Positions 41,654-51,794 of a DNA stretch of 64,000 nt are shown piece after piece. The position numbers and the translations under genes are program-made. The DNA lies in assembly GCA_028683855.1 (NCBI GenBank), contig JAQUHA010000003.1, positions 62,001 through 126,000 on the forward strand, read 5' to 3'. The notes beneath the pieces were generated by a model. That model had not been told where the DNA came from. It did no database searches and saw only the letters and a program-made list of their open reading frames with translations. Position 1 is the stretch's first letter. The number at the start of each line of letters is the position of its first letter. Source of the stretch: Desulfuromonadaceae bacterium. Its GTDB lineage: Bacteria > Desulfobacterota > Desulfuromonadia > Geobacterales > Pseudopelobacteraceae.

Positions 41654-44125
41654 CTACCCCACGACAATATTCAGCAGTTTTCCTGGCACATATATGATTT
41701 TACGAATTGTATTACCTGCTATAAGCTGTATTATTTTCTCATCTTTCATTGCTAACTCTTTGATATTATCTTCCGATGTTCCGGCAGGAACGGTAATTTT
41801 TGAACGCAACTTCCCGTTTACCTGAATTACCACAAGCAGTTCATCATCAATGACAGCACTCTTATCATATTCCGGCCATGGTGTCTGTGTAAGCGGAGTC
41901 TGATGTCCAAGGCTGAACCATAACTCTTCGGTTACATGAGGCACAAATGGGGACATTAACATAACAATACTTTCCAATGCCTCTTTCATAACTCCAGAAA
42001 ACTGGGGTGTTGCAAGTTTTGCCGATTGAACAATATTGAGCAACTCCATAACCGAAGCAATCGCAGTATTAAAATGAAAACTTTCTTCAAGATCTTCAGT
42101 TACTTTTCTTATAGTTTTATGAACCGATCTGCGAAGCACACGCTCTTCTTCAGATAATAGATTAACATCCAACGGGGATGCTTTTCTAACTAACTCCAGA
42201 TGTTCATTAACCAATTTCCAGATTCGATTTAAAAAGCGAAATGACCCTTCAACGCCCTGATCGTTCCAATCAAGATCTTTTTCGGGTGGCGCGGCAAAAA
42301 GTGAAAAAAGACGAGCTGTATCCGCACCATATTTTGATATCAATGCGTCCGGGTCAACAACATTACCTTTGGATTTGCTCATTTTCGCACCGTCTTTAAT
42401 GACCATCCCCTGCGTCAGAAGATTCATAAAGGGCTCGTCCGCTGAAATATACCCGAGATCCCGCATTACTTTAGTAAAAAACCTCGCATACAGTAGATGC
42501 AGAACAGCATGTTCAATACCCCCGATGTACTGGTCAACCGACATCCAGTAATCTACTGATTTACGATCAAGAATATCTTCTTTGAAGTCCGGGCAGCAGT
42601 AGCGGAGGAAATACCATGACGACTGTACAAAAGTATCCATAGTATCGGTTTCGCGTCTGGCAGGTTTGCCGCAGGTTGGACAAATACAGTTGACAAACGA
42701 CTCCATCTGCGCAAGCGGACTACCACCCTCACCGCTAAATTCAACATTCTTTGGAAGCAGAACCGGCAAATCTTTTTCAGGTACAGCAACTACTCCGCAT
42801 TTATCGCAGTAAATAACCGGTATTGGATTACCCCAGTATCGCTGTCTGGATATGCCCCAGTCACGAAGACGGTAATTCACAGTTTTAGAACCAAGATCCT
42901 TCTGCTGGAGAAAATCAGCAATAGCTCCCTTTGCTGAGGTATTTTCAAGTCCGTCAAACTGATCAGAATTAACCATTATTCCGGATTCAGTATAAGCTTC
43001 TGTCATGCCTGCCGGATCCAGTAAAACGTCTGCAGGTTGAATAACAACCTTCATGGGGAGATCATATTTTCTGGCAAATTCGAAATCGCGCTGATCATGT
43101 GTAGGTACCGCCATAACCGCGCCTGTTCCGTAATCCATCAAAACAAAATTTGCCAGAAAAACAGGCATTTTTACCCCGGTCAAAGGGTTGATGCAGTATG
43201 AACCGGTAAATACACCCTCTTTCTCCAGATCATCAGATGTACGTTTAATACGATCTGTTTTTTTGATTTTATCAATAAAAGCTGCAACAGCGTCTTTCTG
43301 GTCTGCTGTTGCAAGTTCAATCGCTCTGGGGTGTTCAGGGGCAAGAGACATGAATGTCGCGCCGTAAACTGTATCCTGCCTGGTAGTAAATACTCTTATT
43401 GATTCAGTACTGTTTTCAAGCGGAAAATCTATTTCACAACCAAAACTCTTTCCTATCCAGTTACGTTGCATAACAAGAACACGTTCCGGCCAACCGGGTA
43501 GCTTAAATGTGTTTTCAAGAAGTTCTTCGGCATAATCTGTTATCCGAAAAAACCACTGATCAAGCTCTTTCTGCTTTACTTCCGTATCACATCGCCAGCA
43601 GCCGCCATCCTCAACCTGTTCGTTGGCAAGTACAGTTTCGCAATGAGGACACCAGTTAACAAAAGAGGTCTTTTTATAGGCTAACCCCTTAGCAAACATT
43701 TCAAGAAAAAGTTTTTGTTCCCACCTGTAGTAATCAACGTCGCAAGTTGCAAGTTCGCGATCCCAGTCATAAGAGAAACCCATCTTTTTGATCTGCTTTC
43801 GCATATAGTCGATATTTTCGTATGTCCATGTTGCCGGGTGGCTATTGTTCTGGATAGCTGCATTTTCGGCAGGCATACCAAAAGCATCCCACCCCATAGG
43901 ATGCATGACGTTGAACCCGCGCATCCTTTTAAAACGACCTATAACATCTCCGATGGAATAGTTGCGAACGTGTCCCATGTGGATACGCCCTGATGGATAT
44001 GGAAACATCTCCAGTAGGTAATATTTGGGTTTTTCATTTTCGGCGGTCACCTTGAAGGTCTTCTTGTTCTCCCAGATTGACTGCCATTTCTGTTCAACTT
44101 CTTTAGGTATGTACTTCTGTTCCAC
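41654..44125 (-). CDS. leuS: Leucyl-tRNA synthetase
   Basis: LeuRS charges tRNA-Leu. The 823-aa protein has the HIGH motif as HMGH (49-52) in [14 protein letters not shown], the KMSKS motif in [12 protein letters not shown] near 580, and a CP1 editing domain with [15 protein letters not shown] and a conserved Asp in [12 protein letters not shown]. Zinc-type CPHC and CPTC pairs are present. The start is GTG at 44125 with AAGGAA upstream. lptE follows after 3 bp. Confidence 0.97.
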   Translation of the reverse strand: MEQKYIPKEVEQKWQSIWENKKTFKVTAENEKPKYYLLEMFPYPSGRIHMGHVRNYSIGDVIGRFKRMRGFNVMHPMGWDAFGMPAENAAIQNNSHPATWTYENIDYMRKQIKKMGFSYDWDRELATCDVDYYRWEQKLFLEMFAKGLAYKKTSFVNWCPHCETVLANEQVEDGGCWRCDTEVKQKELDQWFFRITDYAEELLENTFKLPGWPERVLVMQRNWIGKSFGCEIDFPLENSTESIRVFTTRQDTVYGATFMSLAPEHPRAIELATADQKDAVAAFIDKIKKTDRIKRTSDDLEKEGVFTGSYCINPLTGVKMPVFLANFVLMDYGTGAVMAVPTHDQRDFEFARKYDLPMKVVIQPADVLLDPAGMTEAYTESGIMVNSDQFDGLENTSAKGAIADFLQQKDLGSKTVNYRLRDWGISRQRYWGNPIPVIYCDKCGVVAVPEKDLPVLLPKNVEFSGEGGSPLAQMESFVNCICPTCGKPARRETDTMDTFVQSSWYFLRYCCPDFKEDILDRKSVDYWMSVDQYIGGIEHAVLHLLYARFFTKVMRDLGYISADEPFMNLLTQGMVIKDGAKMSKSKGNVVDPDALISKYGADTARLFSLFAAPPEKDLDWNDQGVEGSFRFLNRIWKLVNEHLELVRKASPLDVNLLSEEERVLRRSVHKTIRKVTEDLEESFHFNTAIASVMELLNIVQSAKLATPQFSGVMKEALESIVMLMSPFVPHVTEELWFSLGHQTPLTQTPWPEYDKSAVIDDELLVVIQVNGKLRSKITVPAGTSEDNIKELAMKDEKIIQLIAGNTIRKIIYVPGKLLNIVVG

Positions 44126-44173
44126 GATAAGTTCCTTTCATCTCTTCGATACGCTGTTTTTTTAATTAGATAT

Positions 44174-46336
44174 TTACTGCATTCTTTGAGGACGCCAGTC
44201 TGACTCTTTCTGGTGGCATCGCTCACATGCCAACGGATCTTTTACGCTGAATGCCATACTGAAACCATGGCATGCTCCGCAGAATTTGCCCTGATCCATC
44301 TCTTTCATAACCCATCGTTTGTCAGTAGTTCCGGATGGTATGGCGCTATAATGACAATCTTTGCAGACATAACCTTTGTCAAAGTGCGGTTTGTGAACAA
44401 AGTCGACATTTCCGGTGTTTGCAGAGAGTTCATAGCGGATAGAGAGCGGAGTCCCCGGATGACACTTTATGCAGTTACCTTTTACGCTGAATGCTGAGGA
44501 GTCATCATGACAACTGCCACACGATTTTCCCTGCTCCATCTGCTCCATAGTATAACGCTTGTTTTCACTGGCTGGGATAAACAGGTCGGGGTGACAATCC
44601 TTACAGCTATACGCGGCAATATGAACGGTATGACTGAAAACTGCACTGCTTGAGCGGAAATTTATCTGTTTTACTGTGTGGCATTTCTGGCAGTCGTTTT
44701 TTACCCCGAAAGCACTCTGACCGTCATGGCAAGCTCCACACGACTTACCGTTTTCCATATCCGACATTTTAGCTCTTACGCTCTCCTTGCCGGCTTTAAA
44801 AATGCCGTTATGGCACTCTGTACAGCTGAACATACTCTTATGTACATTGTGACTGAATATTGTATCACCGGTCTCTTTTACTTTAAAAACGGCATCCACT
44901 GTAGAATTATGACATTTATCACAATCACCTTTAACGCTGAAAGCTGTTGAGCTGTTATGGCAACTGCCGCACGACTCCCCTTTTTCCATCTCGGTCATGG
45001 TAAATCTTTTATTTACATGACCGGCACTGAACAGTTTGTTGTGGCAATCAGAACATGAATACATTGAAAGGTGCTTATCATGATTAAACCTTGCATCATC
45101 CGAAAAGAGAACTTCTTTTACAGGATGACATCTGCTGCAGTCAGAAACCGGAAAAGCGGTTTTACCTTCGTGGCAGGTTCCGCACGATTTACCCTTTTCC
45201 ATATCCCCCATACTAAATCGCGATGCAGCAGAACCGGTAGTAAAAACTCCATTGTGACAATCAGTACAAGCGTACATTTCACGATGTATCGAGTGACTGA
45301 AAGAAACCGTCCCTGCATCCTTGATTTTAAAGAGTGTATCGTCAGGTGTTGAAAAATGACATTTTTCACAACTTCCGTTAACCCCGAACGCACTCTTCCC
45401 ATCATGGCAGGCACCACACGATTTTCCCTTCTCCATCTCCGGCATTGTATATCTTATGCTTCTGTTTCCACCAAAAAAGATTGCACTATGACAATCATCG
45501 CATTTAAACATCTCCAGATGTTTAACATGACTGAATCTTGCATCAAAAGCCTTGAAAGTAATCTCTGAAACATTTTTATGGCACTTCTGGCAGTCACCTT
45601 TAACCGAAAAAGCAGTGCTGCTGTTGTGGCAGGCGCCGCAGGATTTCCCTGATTCCATGTCAAGCATGGTGTTACTTATACGATTTGGTCCAGGCACGAA
45701 AATCTTGTTGTGACATTCAGAGCATGAAAAAGACATTTCAAGATGGGCTGAGTGGCTGAATACCGAACCGCCAGCCATCGGGATATCACTAACCTTATGA
45801 CACTTGACGCAGTCACCTGTTACGCTGAAAGCGCTTTTACCATCATGGCACGCACCGCATGATCTACCCTGCTGCATTTGTGACATTGTTGAATGGACAT
45901 TTGTTTTATCAGCTTTAAACAGTCCGTCGTGGCAGTCAGCACAGCTGAACATACCGAGATGCTTGTTATGTTCAAAAACAAGAGTTCCAAAGTCAGGGAT
46001 AATTATTGATACTTTATCAACCTTGTGACAGGTTGAACAGTCTGCAAGCTGAGGGTTTTTAGGGTTATCCTTGTTGTGACACGCACCGCAGGATTTCCCC
46101 TTTTCCATCTCTGCCATTGTCACGCGTGGATTATTTTTGCGAATAATATGATAAACAGAGTTATGGCATGCCGCACAATTGTTATTAATGCTTTTAAGAT
46201 GATTCTCATGGCTGAAAGGTATATTACCGGCGTTATCGGTTTTAATGTTGATAATTTCCCTAAAGTCTGCCGTTACGACTGTTGAATATGAAACAACTGA
46301 AATGAAAAGAAAAATATTTATCAACCTTAAAATCAT
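44174..46336 (-). CDS. Exported 27-haem cytochrome c built from nine c7-type triheme repeats
   Basis: After a signal peptide (about 1-23) the 720-aa protein consists of nine repeats of roughly 75 residues, each with three CXXCH motifs, 27 in total by direct count. Each repeat reads F-x-H-x-x-H, CxxCH, then M-x-x-M-x-x-G-x-x-C-G-x-CH, then CxxCH. This is the polymeric c7 ('nanowire') design known from Geobacter, such as the 12-haem GSU1996. In all nine repeats the position held by a haem-ligating His in PpcA (EMAHGKGCKGCH) is not His, and MxxM precedes it. One His-Met haem per repeat is therefore likely. It probably stores or conducts electrons in the periplasm. It lies 34 bp downstream of cheB. 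Confidence 0.93.
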   Translation of the reverse strand: MILRLINIFLFISVVSYSTVVTADFREIINIKTDNAGNIPFSHENHLKSINNNCAACHNSVYHIIRKNNPRVTMAEMEKGKSCGACHNKDNPKNPQLADCSTCHKVDKVSIIIPDFGTLVFEHNKHLGMFSCADCHDGLFKADKTNVHSTMSQMQQGRSCGACHDGKSAFSVTGDCVKCHKVSDIPMAGGSVFSHSAHLEMSFSCSECHNKIFVPGPNRISNTMLDMESGKSCGACHNSSTAFSVKGDCQKCHKNVSEITFKAFDARFSHVKHLEMFKCDDCHSAIFFGGNRSIRYTMPEMEKGKSCGACHDGKSAFGVNGSCEKCHFSTPDDTLFKIKDAGTVSFSHSIHREMYACTDCHNGVFTTGSAASRFSMGDMEKGKSCGTCHEGKTAFPVSDCSRCHPVKEVLFSDDARFNHDKHLSMYSCSDCHNKLFSAGHVNKRFTMTEMEKGESCGSCHNSSTAFSVKGDCDKCHNSTVDAVFKVKETGDTIFSHNVHKSMFSCTECHNGIFKAGKESVRAKMSDMENGKSCGACHDGQSAFGVKNDCQKCHTVKQINFRSSSAVFSHTVHIAAYSCKDCHPDLFIPASENKRYTMEQMEQGKSCGSCHDDSSAFSVKGNCIKCHPGTPLSIRYELSANTGNVDFVHKPHFDKGYVCKDCHYSAIPSGTTDKRWVMKEMDQGKFCGACHGFSMAFSVKDPLACERCHQKESDWRPQRMQ

Positions 46337-46370
46337 AAATTCACCTTTAACAGTTTCGGGTTCTTAGTTA

Positions 46371-47438
46371 CTAGAACCCCCCCTGATTAATAATTTCAGC
46401 TACAATTTTATCCAATGGCACAAGACGGTCAACAACTCCGGTAGCTACAGCTTCACGCGGCATACCATAAACAATTGAGGTTTCTTCAGACTCGGCAATC
46501 ACAAAACCGCCGTTTTCTTTAATAGCCTGAATTCCCTTACTACCGTCATTACCCATCCCGGTAAGAATAACTGCAGCTACTCTCTTACGGTAAATACTGG
46601 CGCACGATTCGAGCATAACGTCAACAGAAGGGATATAACGGTCGGAAGTAGATGGTTCGATGATCCTTGCTGTTACCTGCCCCCCACATACTTCAAAGAC
46701 CATGTTTTTGCCGCCCGGTGCAATCAGCACTCTTCCGGGAAGAACCAGGTCGCCGTCCTCAGCCTCTTTTACGTCGAAAAGTGAACTGCGATTCAATCTT
46801 TCGGCAAAAGCCTTAGTGAAACCGGCCGGCATATGTTGTGAAACAACAATTGCAAAAGGATATTTTTCTTCAAATGTTGAAAATATATGCTGAAGTGCAG
46901 GCGGCCCACCGGTTGAAGTTCCGATAGCAACAAGATCTATTGCGTGGTGAATACCTATCCCTGCTCTTCCACTCTGTGCAGCATCTGTATGAGCAGTTCC
47001 GGTATTTGAAGATATTGTTACTCTTCTTGCGTGACTGTCGGATTTTAAAGCCAGAACCTGAAGAACCTTTTTCTGTAAATCCTCTTTTATGGTTAACAGA
47101 TCAATTGACGCGGTTCCGGATGGTTTTGATACAAAGTCCAGCGCTCCTAGTTCCAGTGCCTTAAAAACCTTGTCGGCGCTGGAAAGCGCGCTGATAATTA
47201 TAACCGGTATTGAAAAACGTGTTGTAAGGATGCGGAGCAGTGTAAAGCCGTCCATCTTGGGCATTTCAAGATCGAGAGTAACCAGATCGGGCTTTAGAGC
47301 TATTACCTTTTGAATTCCCTCTTCACCGTTAACTGCATAGCCTACCACTTCAACAGTATCGATGCCTTCGAGCATCTTTGTTATGCTTCTCCGACTAAAC
47401 GCCGAGTCGTCTACAACAAGAATCCTGATTTTTTTCAT
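46371..47438 (-). CDS. cheB: Chemotaxis response regulator protein-glutamate methylesterase CheB
   Basis: CheB removes methyl groups from chemoreceptors. The 355-aa protein has a receiver domain with acidic VVDDSAF, phospho-acceptor Asp in [13 protein letters not shown] and switch Lys in FVSKPSG. The C-terminal esterase has the catalytic Ser in [11 protein letters not shown], His in [12 protein letters not shown] and Asp in GMGNDGSKG. The ATG at 47438 is preferred to the GTG two codons earlier. It overlaps cheR by 4 bp. Confidence 0.95.
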   Translation of the reverse strand: MKKIRILVVDDSAFSRRSITKMLEGIDTVEVVGYAVNGEEGIQKVIALKPDLVTLDLEMPKMDGFTLLRILTTRFSIPVIIISALSSADKVFKALELGALDFVSKPSGTASIDLLTIKEDLQKKVLQVLALKSDSHARRVTISSNTGTAHTDAAQSGRAGIGIHHAIDLVAIGTSTGGPPALQHIFSTFEEKYPFAIVVSQHMPAGFTKAFAERLNRSSLFDVKEAEDGDLVLPGRVLIAPGGKNMVFEVCGGQVTARIIEPSTSDRYIPSVDVMLESCASIYRKRVAAVILTGMGNDGSKGIQAIKENGGFVIAESEETSIVYGMPREAVATGVVDRLVPLDKIVAEIINQGGF

Positions 47439-48319
47439 AAGCACCCCGCTATTGAGGCACGTTCAGGTTTCTGATAAATCATGTCATTTTTAAAGTGGCG
47501 CAGAGTGAATTGGGTGGAAATATTCATAAGAGATTCGGAGTGTCCAAGTAGAAGAAAACCGGAATCATATAGTGCTGAGTGAAATGATTCAATAACTCGC
47601 TTTTTTGCTGAATTATCGAAATATATGATGACATTTCTACAGAAAATAAGATCAAACTTGCCAAGCATCGTCAAGCGGTGGGTGTCAAAAAGGTTTAAAT
47701 GACTGATAGTAACCAGTTCCTTTATAGAATCGTTTACCTTATATCCATCATCCTGCTGGTGAAAGAATCTTTGCAGATCATTCTGTTCAGTAGCTCTAAA
47801 AGAAGATTTGCCGTATACAGCCCGACGAGCCTGCTGCAGAACCTTCTGACTGATGTCGGTGCCTATAATCTCAATATTCCACCCCTTTAATTCAGGAATG
47901 GTGCTTAATAACATTGCAATAGTGTAAGGCTCTTCTCCTGTTGAGCAGCCTGCACTCCAGATACGGAGAGAACGGTTTCCACGCGCGGCTCTCTTTTTTA
48001 TAATTTCGGGGATTATCTCGTCTGTAAATGCTTTAAGTTGAAACGATTCACGGAAAAAATAAGTTTCATTGGTGGTGAGTACATCCATTATATCAATAAG
48101 TTCCTGCTCTTTATTACGGTTATACTTTAAGTAATGATAATAGTCGTAGAATGTAGAGAGACCAAGCTCTGTCAGACGACGGGAAAGACGTTTTTCCAGA
48201 ATATATTTTGAATCATGATCAAAATATATTCCGCAGTGTGCATACACACAGTCCCGAAGCAGCTGAAACTCATCATCAGACATGGCAATACTGTTTTCAA
48301 ATGCAAAAGAAAACGTCAT
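47435..48319 (-). CDS. cheR: Chemotaxis protein-glutamate methyltransferase CheR
   Basis: CheR methylates receptor Glu residues with S-adenosylmethionine. The 294-aa protein has the N-terminal helical domain, NETYFFRE (T-x-F-F-R-E motif), the SAM motif [17 protein letters not shown] and the [14 protein letters not shown] segment. Length is typical. It forms a cheR-cheB pair by overlap and follows the HEAT-repeat gene by 7 bp. Confidence 0.95.
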   Translation of the reverse strand: MTFSFAFENSIAMSDDEFQLLRDCVYAHCGIYFDHDSKYILEKRLSRRLTELGLSTFYDYYHYLKYNRNKEQELIDIMDVLTTNETYFFRESFQLKAFTDEIIPEIIKKRAARGNRSLRIWSAGCSTGEEPYTIAMLLSTIPELKGWNIEIIGTDISQKVLQQARRAVYGKSSFRATEQNDLQRFFHQQDDGYKVNDSIKELVTISHLNLFDTHRLTMLGKFDLIFCRNVIIYFDNSAKKRVIESFHSALYDSGFLLLGHSESLMNISTQFTLRHFKNDMIYQKPERASIAGCL

Positions 48320-48326
48320 GAATAAC

Positions 48327-50153
48327 CTAGTTTTTCCTTGTTGTTAATCTATCAAGAGATTTTGTAGCCTGTCTTACGATATCCAGATCTTCACTCTGTA
48401 TTGCATAACGGATAATTGCTTCAGCCGTTTCTCCGCCAATCTCTTCAAGAATCTGTAAACTGGTAATCATAGGTAATCCGCTGATTTTCTTGTGAGAGTT
48501 TTTAATAATTGAAAGAACTCTTGAAGGATCTATATTGGCAATTGCTTTTAAAAGGGCAGATTGTACCCATATATCATCATCCCCTAGTGCCTGTTCCATA
48601 GCATCAAGCGTTGATGTGTCCTTAAGCGTTCCAAGGGCTTCAGCAACAGCAATTCTAACATCAGGGTCTTCATCGGTAAGTGCCAGCACCAGCATAGAGC
48701 CGGACTTTTCGACACGATTAGCTCCAAGCGCAGTTACCGCTGTCTTACGAACCTGAGGTTCTTCATCCTTTATGAGTAAAAGCAGACTGTCTATCTCACC
48801 CAGGGATGCCAAGAGGAGTACAGCAGCTTTTCTGTGGTGTAACTCTTTGGAAGTACGGAAACGATCAACTTCCAATACCATAACTGAGCGGCTTATCATT
48901 ACGAGTGACTGCAGACTGGAAACAGCAGCCATGTAAACATGCGGGTCAGGATCATCAATTAACTTTATAAGATCAGGAATTGAAGTTATGAGTCCAAGTT
49001 TCCCGACTGCCAAAGCGGCCGCTTTACGAACATTAGGTGACTGTTCCGCTAAAGCTTTCTGAATAAAATCATTAAACCCTGAATATCCGCACTCGGCTAT
49101 AAGATTGCAAAGAGCACTGCGACCAGCTTCATCAAGTGCCGAGTATCGGGAAGTAATTTCATATAAAGCCTCTCTGCCAAAGAGTTTAAGTGATGAAAAT
49201 GCCACTTCTGTAAAACGCTCATCAGCGTAAACCTCAATAAGCAGAGGTATAAAACGGGTATCTTTTATTATTACACTCACCCATATAAGGGATTCGGTTA
49301 AAATCGGGTCTGAATAGTGATTCAGGTTGATTAAGCCTGTGATTATTTCGTTTTCCTTAAGCAGTTGAAGAGCTTCACGAATAATCAGCTGTGAATCACT
49401 GGTTGAACGCCTGTAAATTTTGTAGAGAGATTTGACTGCTGCTGCACGACTGTTCTTCTGTGTGGAGGAAAATCCATTGAGAAGAAGTTTTAGAGAGCTT
49501 ATATCTGATATGGATCCAAGGCATTCAAAAACCGCTTTACGTAGTATATCCTGATCTGCAAGTTTTATTAAAGCATCAGGCACAGCAACGGTTCTGTTCA
49601 GGGCTACAAGTGCGTTTAATGCACTGAAACGAAACAGAACCTCACCTCTCTTTACAATCGCAGCGACAAGTTGTTCAGCTGCGTTTGAATCACCCAGGAT
49701 ACCGATTTGTTCGGCAGCTGCAGCAGCAACATTTACGTCAGCATCGTCAAGAGCAGATATAAGAGCAGGCAGGAAAGATTGGTCGCCAATTGCGCCCATT
49801 ACATCGATAATAAATTTACGTACATCGTTATCCTGATCCTGCACCATTTTCAGTAAAGGGGATGATGCAGCAGAACCAAGCCGTATAACAGCCTCGGAGG
49901 CAGAGTTTCTTAGACCGGCATTTTCTTCATTCCTGAGAAGATTTAAAAGCTGCTCGATGGAATTAAGATCAGGAGAGAGAGAGACATAACGCTCTACCGC
50001 CTCTTTTCGTACACGCCAGCTTTCATCAGCCATAGCGGTGAAAAGAACACTTTGTGCGTCAGAGAAAGGAATATCCTTTAGCGAACCGAGAACTGCTCTT
50101 CTGATTTCTTCATCAGATGATTGCAGAGCTACCTGTACTTCTTGAAGATTCAT
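48327..50153 (-). CDS. HEAT-repeat (PBS lyase-like) protein in the chemotaxis cluster
   Basis: The 608-aa protein consists almost wholly of ~30-residue HEAT/Armadillo-like units of the PBS-lyase type. Examples are DESWRVRKEAVERY, DQDNDVRKFIIDVMGAIGD, DPDPHVYMAAVSSLQSL and DEDPDVRIAVAEALGTLKD. No catalytic domain, signal peptide or membrane helix is seen. It probably serves as a cytoplasmic docking scaffold. The ATG at 50153, 9 bp after AGGAG, is chosen over the TTG at 50162. Encoded between cheW and cheR, it may bring CheR/CheB or the ExeA-like ATPase to the array; this is inference. Confidence 0.82.
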   Translation of the reverse strand: MNLQEVQVALQSSDEEIRRAVLGSLKDIPFSDAQSVLFTAMADESWRVRKEAVERYVSLSPDLNSIEQLLNLLRNEENAGLRNSASEAVIRLGSAASSPLLKMVQDQDNDVRKFIIDVMGAIGDQSFLPALISALDDADVNVAAAAAEQIGILGDSNAAEQLVAAIVKRGEVLFRFSALNALVALNRTVAVPDALIKLADQDILRKAVFECLGSISDISSLKLLLNGFSSTQKNSRAAAVKSLYKIYRRSTSDSQLIIREALQLLKENEIITGLINLNHYSDPILTESLIWVSVIIKDTRFIPLLIEVYADERFTEVAFSSLKLFGREALYEITSRYSALDEAGRSALCNLIAECGYSGFNDFIQKALAEQSPNVRKAAALAVGKLGLITSIPDLIKLIDDPDPHVYMAAVSSLQSLVMISRSVMVLEVDRFRTSKELHHRKAAVLLLASLGEIDSLLLLIKDEEPQVRKTAVTALGANRVEKSGSMLVLALTDEDPDVRIAVAEALGTLKDTSTLDAMEQALGDDDIWVQSALLKAIANIDPSRVLSIIKNSHKKISGLPMITSLQILEEIGGETAEAIIRYAIQSEDLDIVRQATKSLDRLTTRKN

Positions 50154-50177
50154 TTCCAGCAACTCCTGAAATGACGA

Positions 50178-50612
50178 TTATTTTTTAAACAGTGAATCAA
50201 TATCCAGAACCATAAATACGCGATCATTAGACAGGCATACGCCAAGGAGAAACTCCATACCTACGCCGGATACTATATGGATTGGCGGTTTAATTTCAGA
50301 TACAGGTACAGAAATGACTTCCATAACATCATCCACAAGCAGGGCAAGTAATTGATTTACAAGGGATACAATAAGCAGCTTTCCGGCATGAGCACCTTGA
50401 TTAATCTGCATTCCAAATCTTTTACGCATATCCATTACCGGTATGACAGAGCCTCGAATGTTAATAACACCTTCAAGCAGGTCAGATTCGCATGGCAATG
50501 GTGATAGTTTCTGAGGGATAAGAATTTCCCGTATTCTCATAATATCAACGGCAAAAAGTTTGTCTCCAAGACTAAAGCAGGCAAGCTGTATATCAGTAAT
50601 TGAGCCTTCCAT
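50178..50612 (-). CDS. cheW: CheW-like adaptor
   Basis: The 144-aa protein is a single CheW domain, which couples receptors to CheA. It has ACFSLGDKLFAVDIMRIREI, GVINIRGSVIPVMDMRKRF and LLVDDVMEVISV, all family signatures. The ATG at 50612 follows AGGTGAG and is preferred to the GTG at 50621, which would overlap the upstream gene. One of two cheW genes in the cluster. Confidence 0.92.
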   Translation of the reverse strand: MEGSITDIQLACFSLGDKLFAVDIMRIREILIPQKLSPLPCESDLLEGVINIRGSVIPVMDMRKRFGMQINQGAHAGKLLIVSLVNQLLALLVDDVMEVISVPVSEIKPPIHIVSGVGMEFLLGVCLSNDRVFMVLDIDSLFKK

Positions 50613-50613
50613 T

Positions 50614-51000
50614 TTACTCACCTGAATCGCATCGAGTCAGCAGTAGATTTATTTCGTCAATAATCATCGCTGATTTAAAAGGTTTTACAAGATAAGAGTC
50701 TGCCCCGCAGAGAATCCCTTTTTCGCGATCCTCCTGTAGCTTTTTACCTGTTAACATTATTATCGGTACTTTAGCAGTTCGCGGATCCTGTCGTAACTGA
50801 CGACATACTTCAAAGCCATCCATGTCAGGCAGCATTATATCAAGCAGAACCAGATCGAATGACTCTACACCAATTTTAGCGACAGCCATCTCCCCTGTGA
50901 AAGCGCTTATTACTTCAAAACCTTTAACAGTAAGAAGTATGGTCTCCAGTTTGAGCAGACTCTCTTCATCTTCAACGATCAAGACCTTTTTTTTTCTCAT
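50614..51000 (-). CDS. Single-domain response regulator (CheY-like)
   Basis: The 128-aa protein is a lone receiver domain with the acidic pair in VLIVEDEESLL, the phospho-acceptor Asp in LVLLDIMLPDMDGFE, Thr in IIMLTGKK and the switch Lys in YLVKPFKS. There is no output domain. The ATG at 51000 follows AGGGG. It lies between the two cheW genes. It could be a motor- or effector-binding CheY or a phosphate sink. Confidence 0.9.
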   Translation of the reverse strand: MRKKKVLIVEDEESLLKLETILLTVKGFEVISAFTGEMAVAKIGVESFDLVLLDIMLPDMDGFEVCRQLRQDPRTAKVPIIMLTGKKLQEDREKGILCGADSYLVKPFKSAMIIDEINLLLTRCDSGE

Positions 51001-51014
51001 CAAGAAGACCCCTT

Positions 51015-51782
51015 TTAATACAAATTGATGTCAGAGATATTTTCCAGGTTCAAGATTATTATCAGGCGACCATCAGAGCGCCCGATACCGCTTACAAAAT
51101 CACGATCAATACCATCAAGAACAGTCGGAGCGGTTTCCAGAGCATCCTGATGAATCTGGACAACCTGAATAACCTCATCAACCAGCAGTCCGCTGAACGA
51201 ATTATCATTTTTAATTACAATGATCCGCTCTTTGCCTGTCTGTTCTTCACTTGCCAATCCAAGCCTTATCCGCATATCAATAATCGGGATAATTGTGCCG
51301 CGTAAAGACAGAACTCCTGAAACAAACAGAGGTGCGCGTGGAACTTCAGTAACTTCGCGTGGTTTAATAATTTCTTTAATATCCATGATGTTTATACCAT
51401 AGATTTCATCAGACACACGAAAGCAGAGGAATTCCAATCTTGATTCTACGATAACTTCATTCGCTGTATCTTCAATAACTGCTGAATCATCGTCACACCC
51501 TGCAGCAGCTCTACCGAACAGAATCGCTTCCATCGGTGAACGTAATACATGAGTACTATGCTCCTGAATAGACGAGAAAGCCTGCAAATTGGAGGTTTCT
51601 AAAATTGAAACTGCAGCTGACTCATTTTCAGTAAGCTTAATGGCTGAGGGGGCGGAAATCTCAGACGCAGGAGTCAAAGGAGTTTGTGTACTATCAGAAC
51701 CGGTCGAATTATCCTGTACAGGAGATGCAAAAGGGGTGGCGGCTGTCTGTAAAGATTTTTTTCTTATTTTTGCAAGATCCAT
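51015..51782 (-). CDS. cheW: CheW-domain protein with long N-terminal extension
   Basis: The C-terminal ~145 residues (LEFLCFRVSDEIYGINIMDI, then VSGVLSLRGTIIPIIDMRIR and FSGLLVDEVIQVVQ) form a CheW domain. The first ~110 residues are a low-complexity Ser/Thr/Ala/Glu-rich extension, absent from ordinary CheW (about 150-170 aa). The extension may be a flexible tether to a partner such as the neighbouring ATPase; that is inference. It follows the ExeA-like gene by 12 bp. Confidence 0.88.
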   Translation of the reverse strand: MDLAKIRKKSLQTAATPFASPVQDNSTGSDSTQTPLTPASEISAPSAIKLTENESAAVSILETSNLQAFSSIQEHSTHVLRSPMEAILFGRAAAGCDDDSAVIEDTANEVIVESRLEFLCFRVSDEIYGINIMDIKEIIKPREVTEVPRAPLFVSGVLSLRGTIIPIIDMRIRLGLASEEQTGKERIIVIKNDNSFSGLLVDEVIQVVQIHQDALETAPTVLDGIDRDFVSGIGRSDGRLIIILNLENISDINLY

Positions 51783-51794
51783 TTTATTTACCGC

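Noticed and set aside
44213-46285. Many open frames on the plus strand opposite the cytochrome gene
   Set aside because: They are the antisense reading of the repeated haem motifs, have no ribosome-binding sites or family resemblance, and differ only by the repeat unit.
44174-46336. Regular DNA repeats that might suggest a repeat array
   Set aside because: The periodicity comes from nine protein repeats in one open frame; there are no constant repeats with unique spacers, so it is not a CRISPR array.
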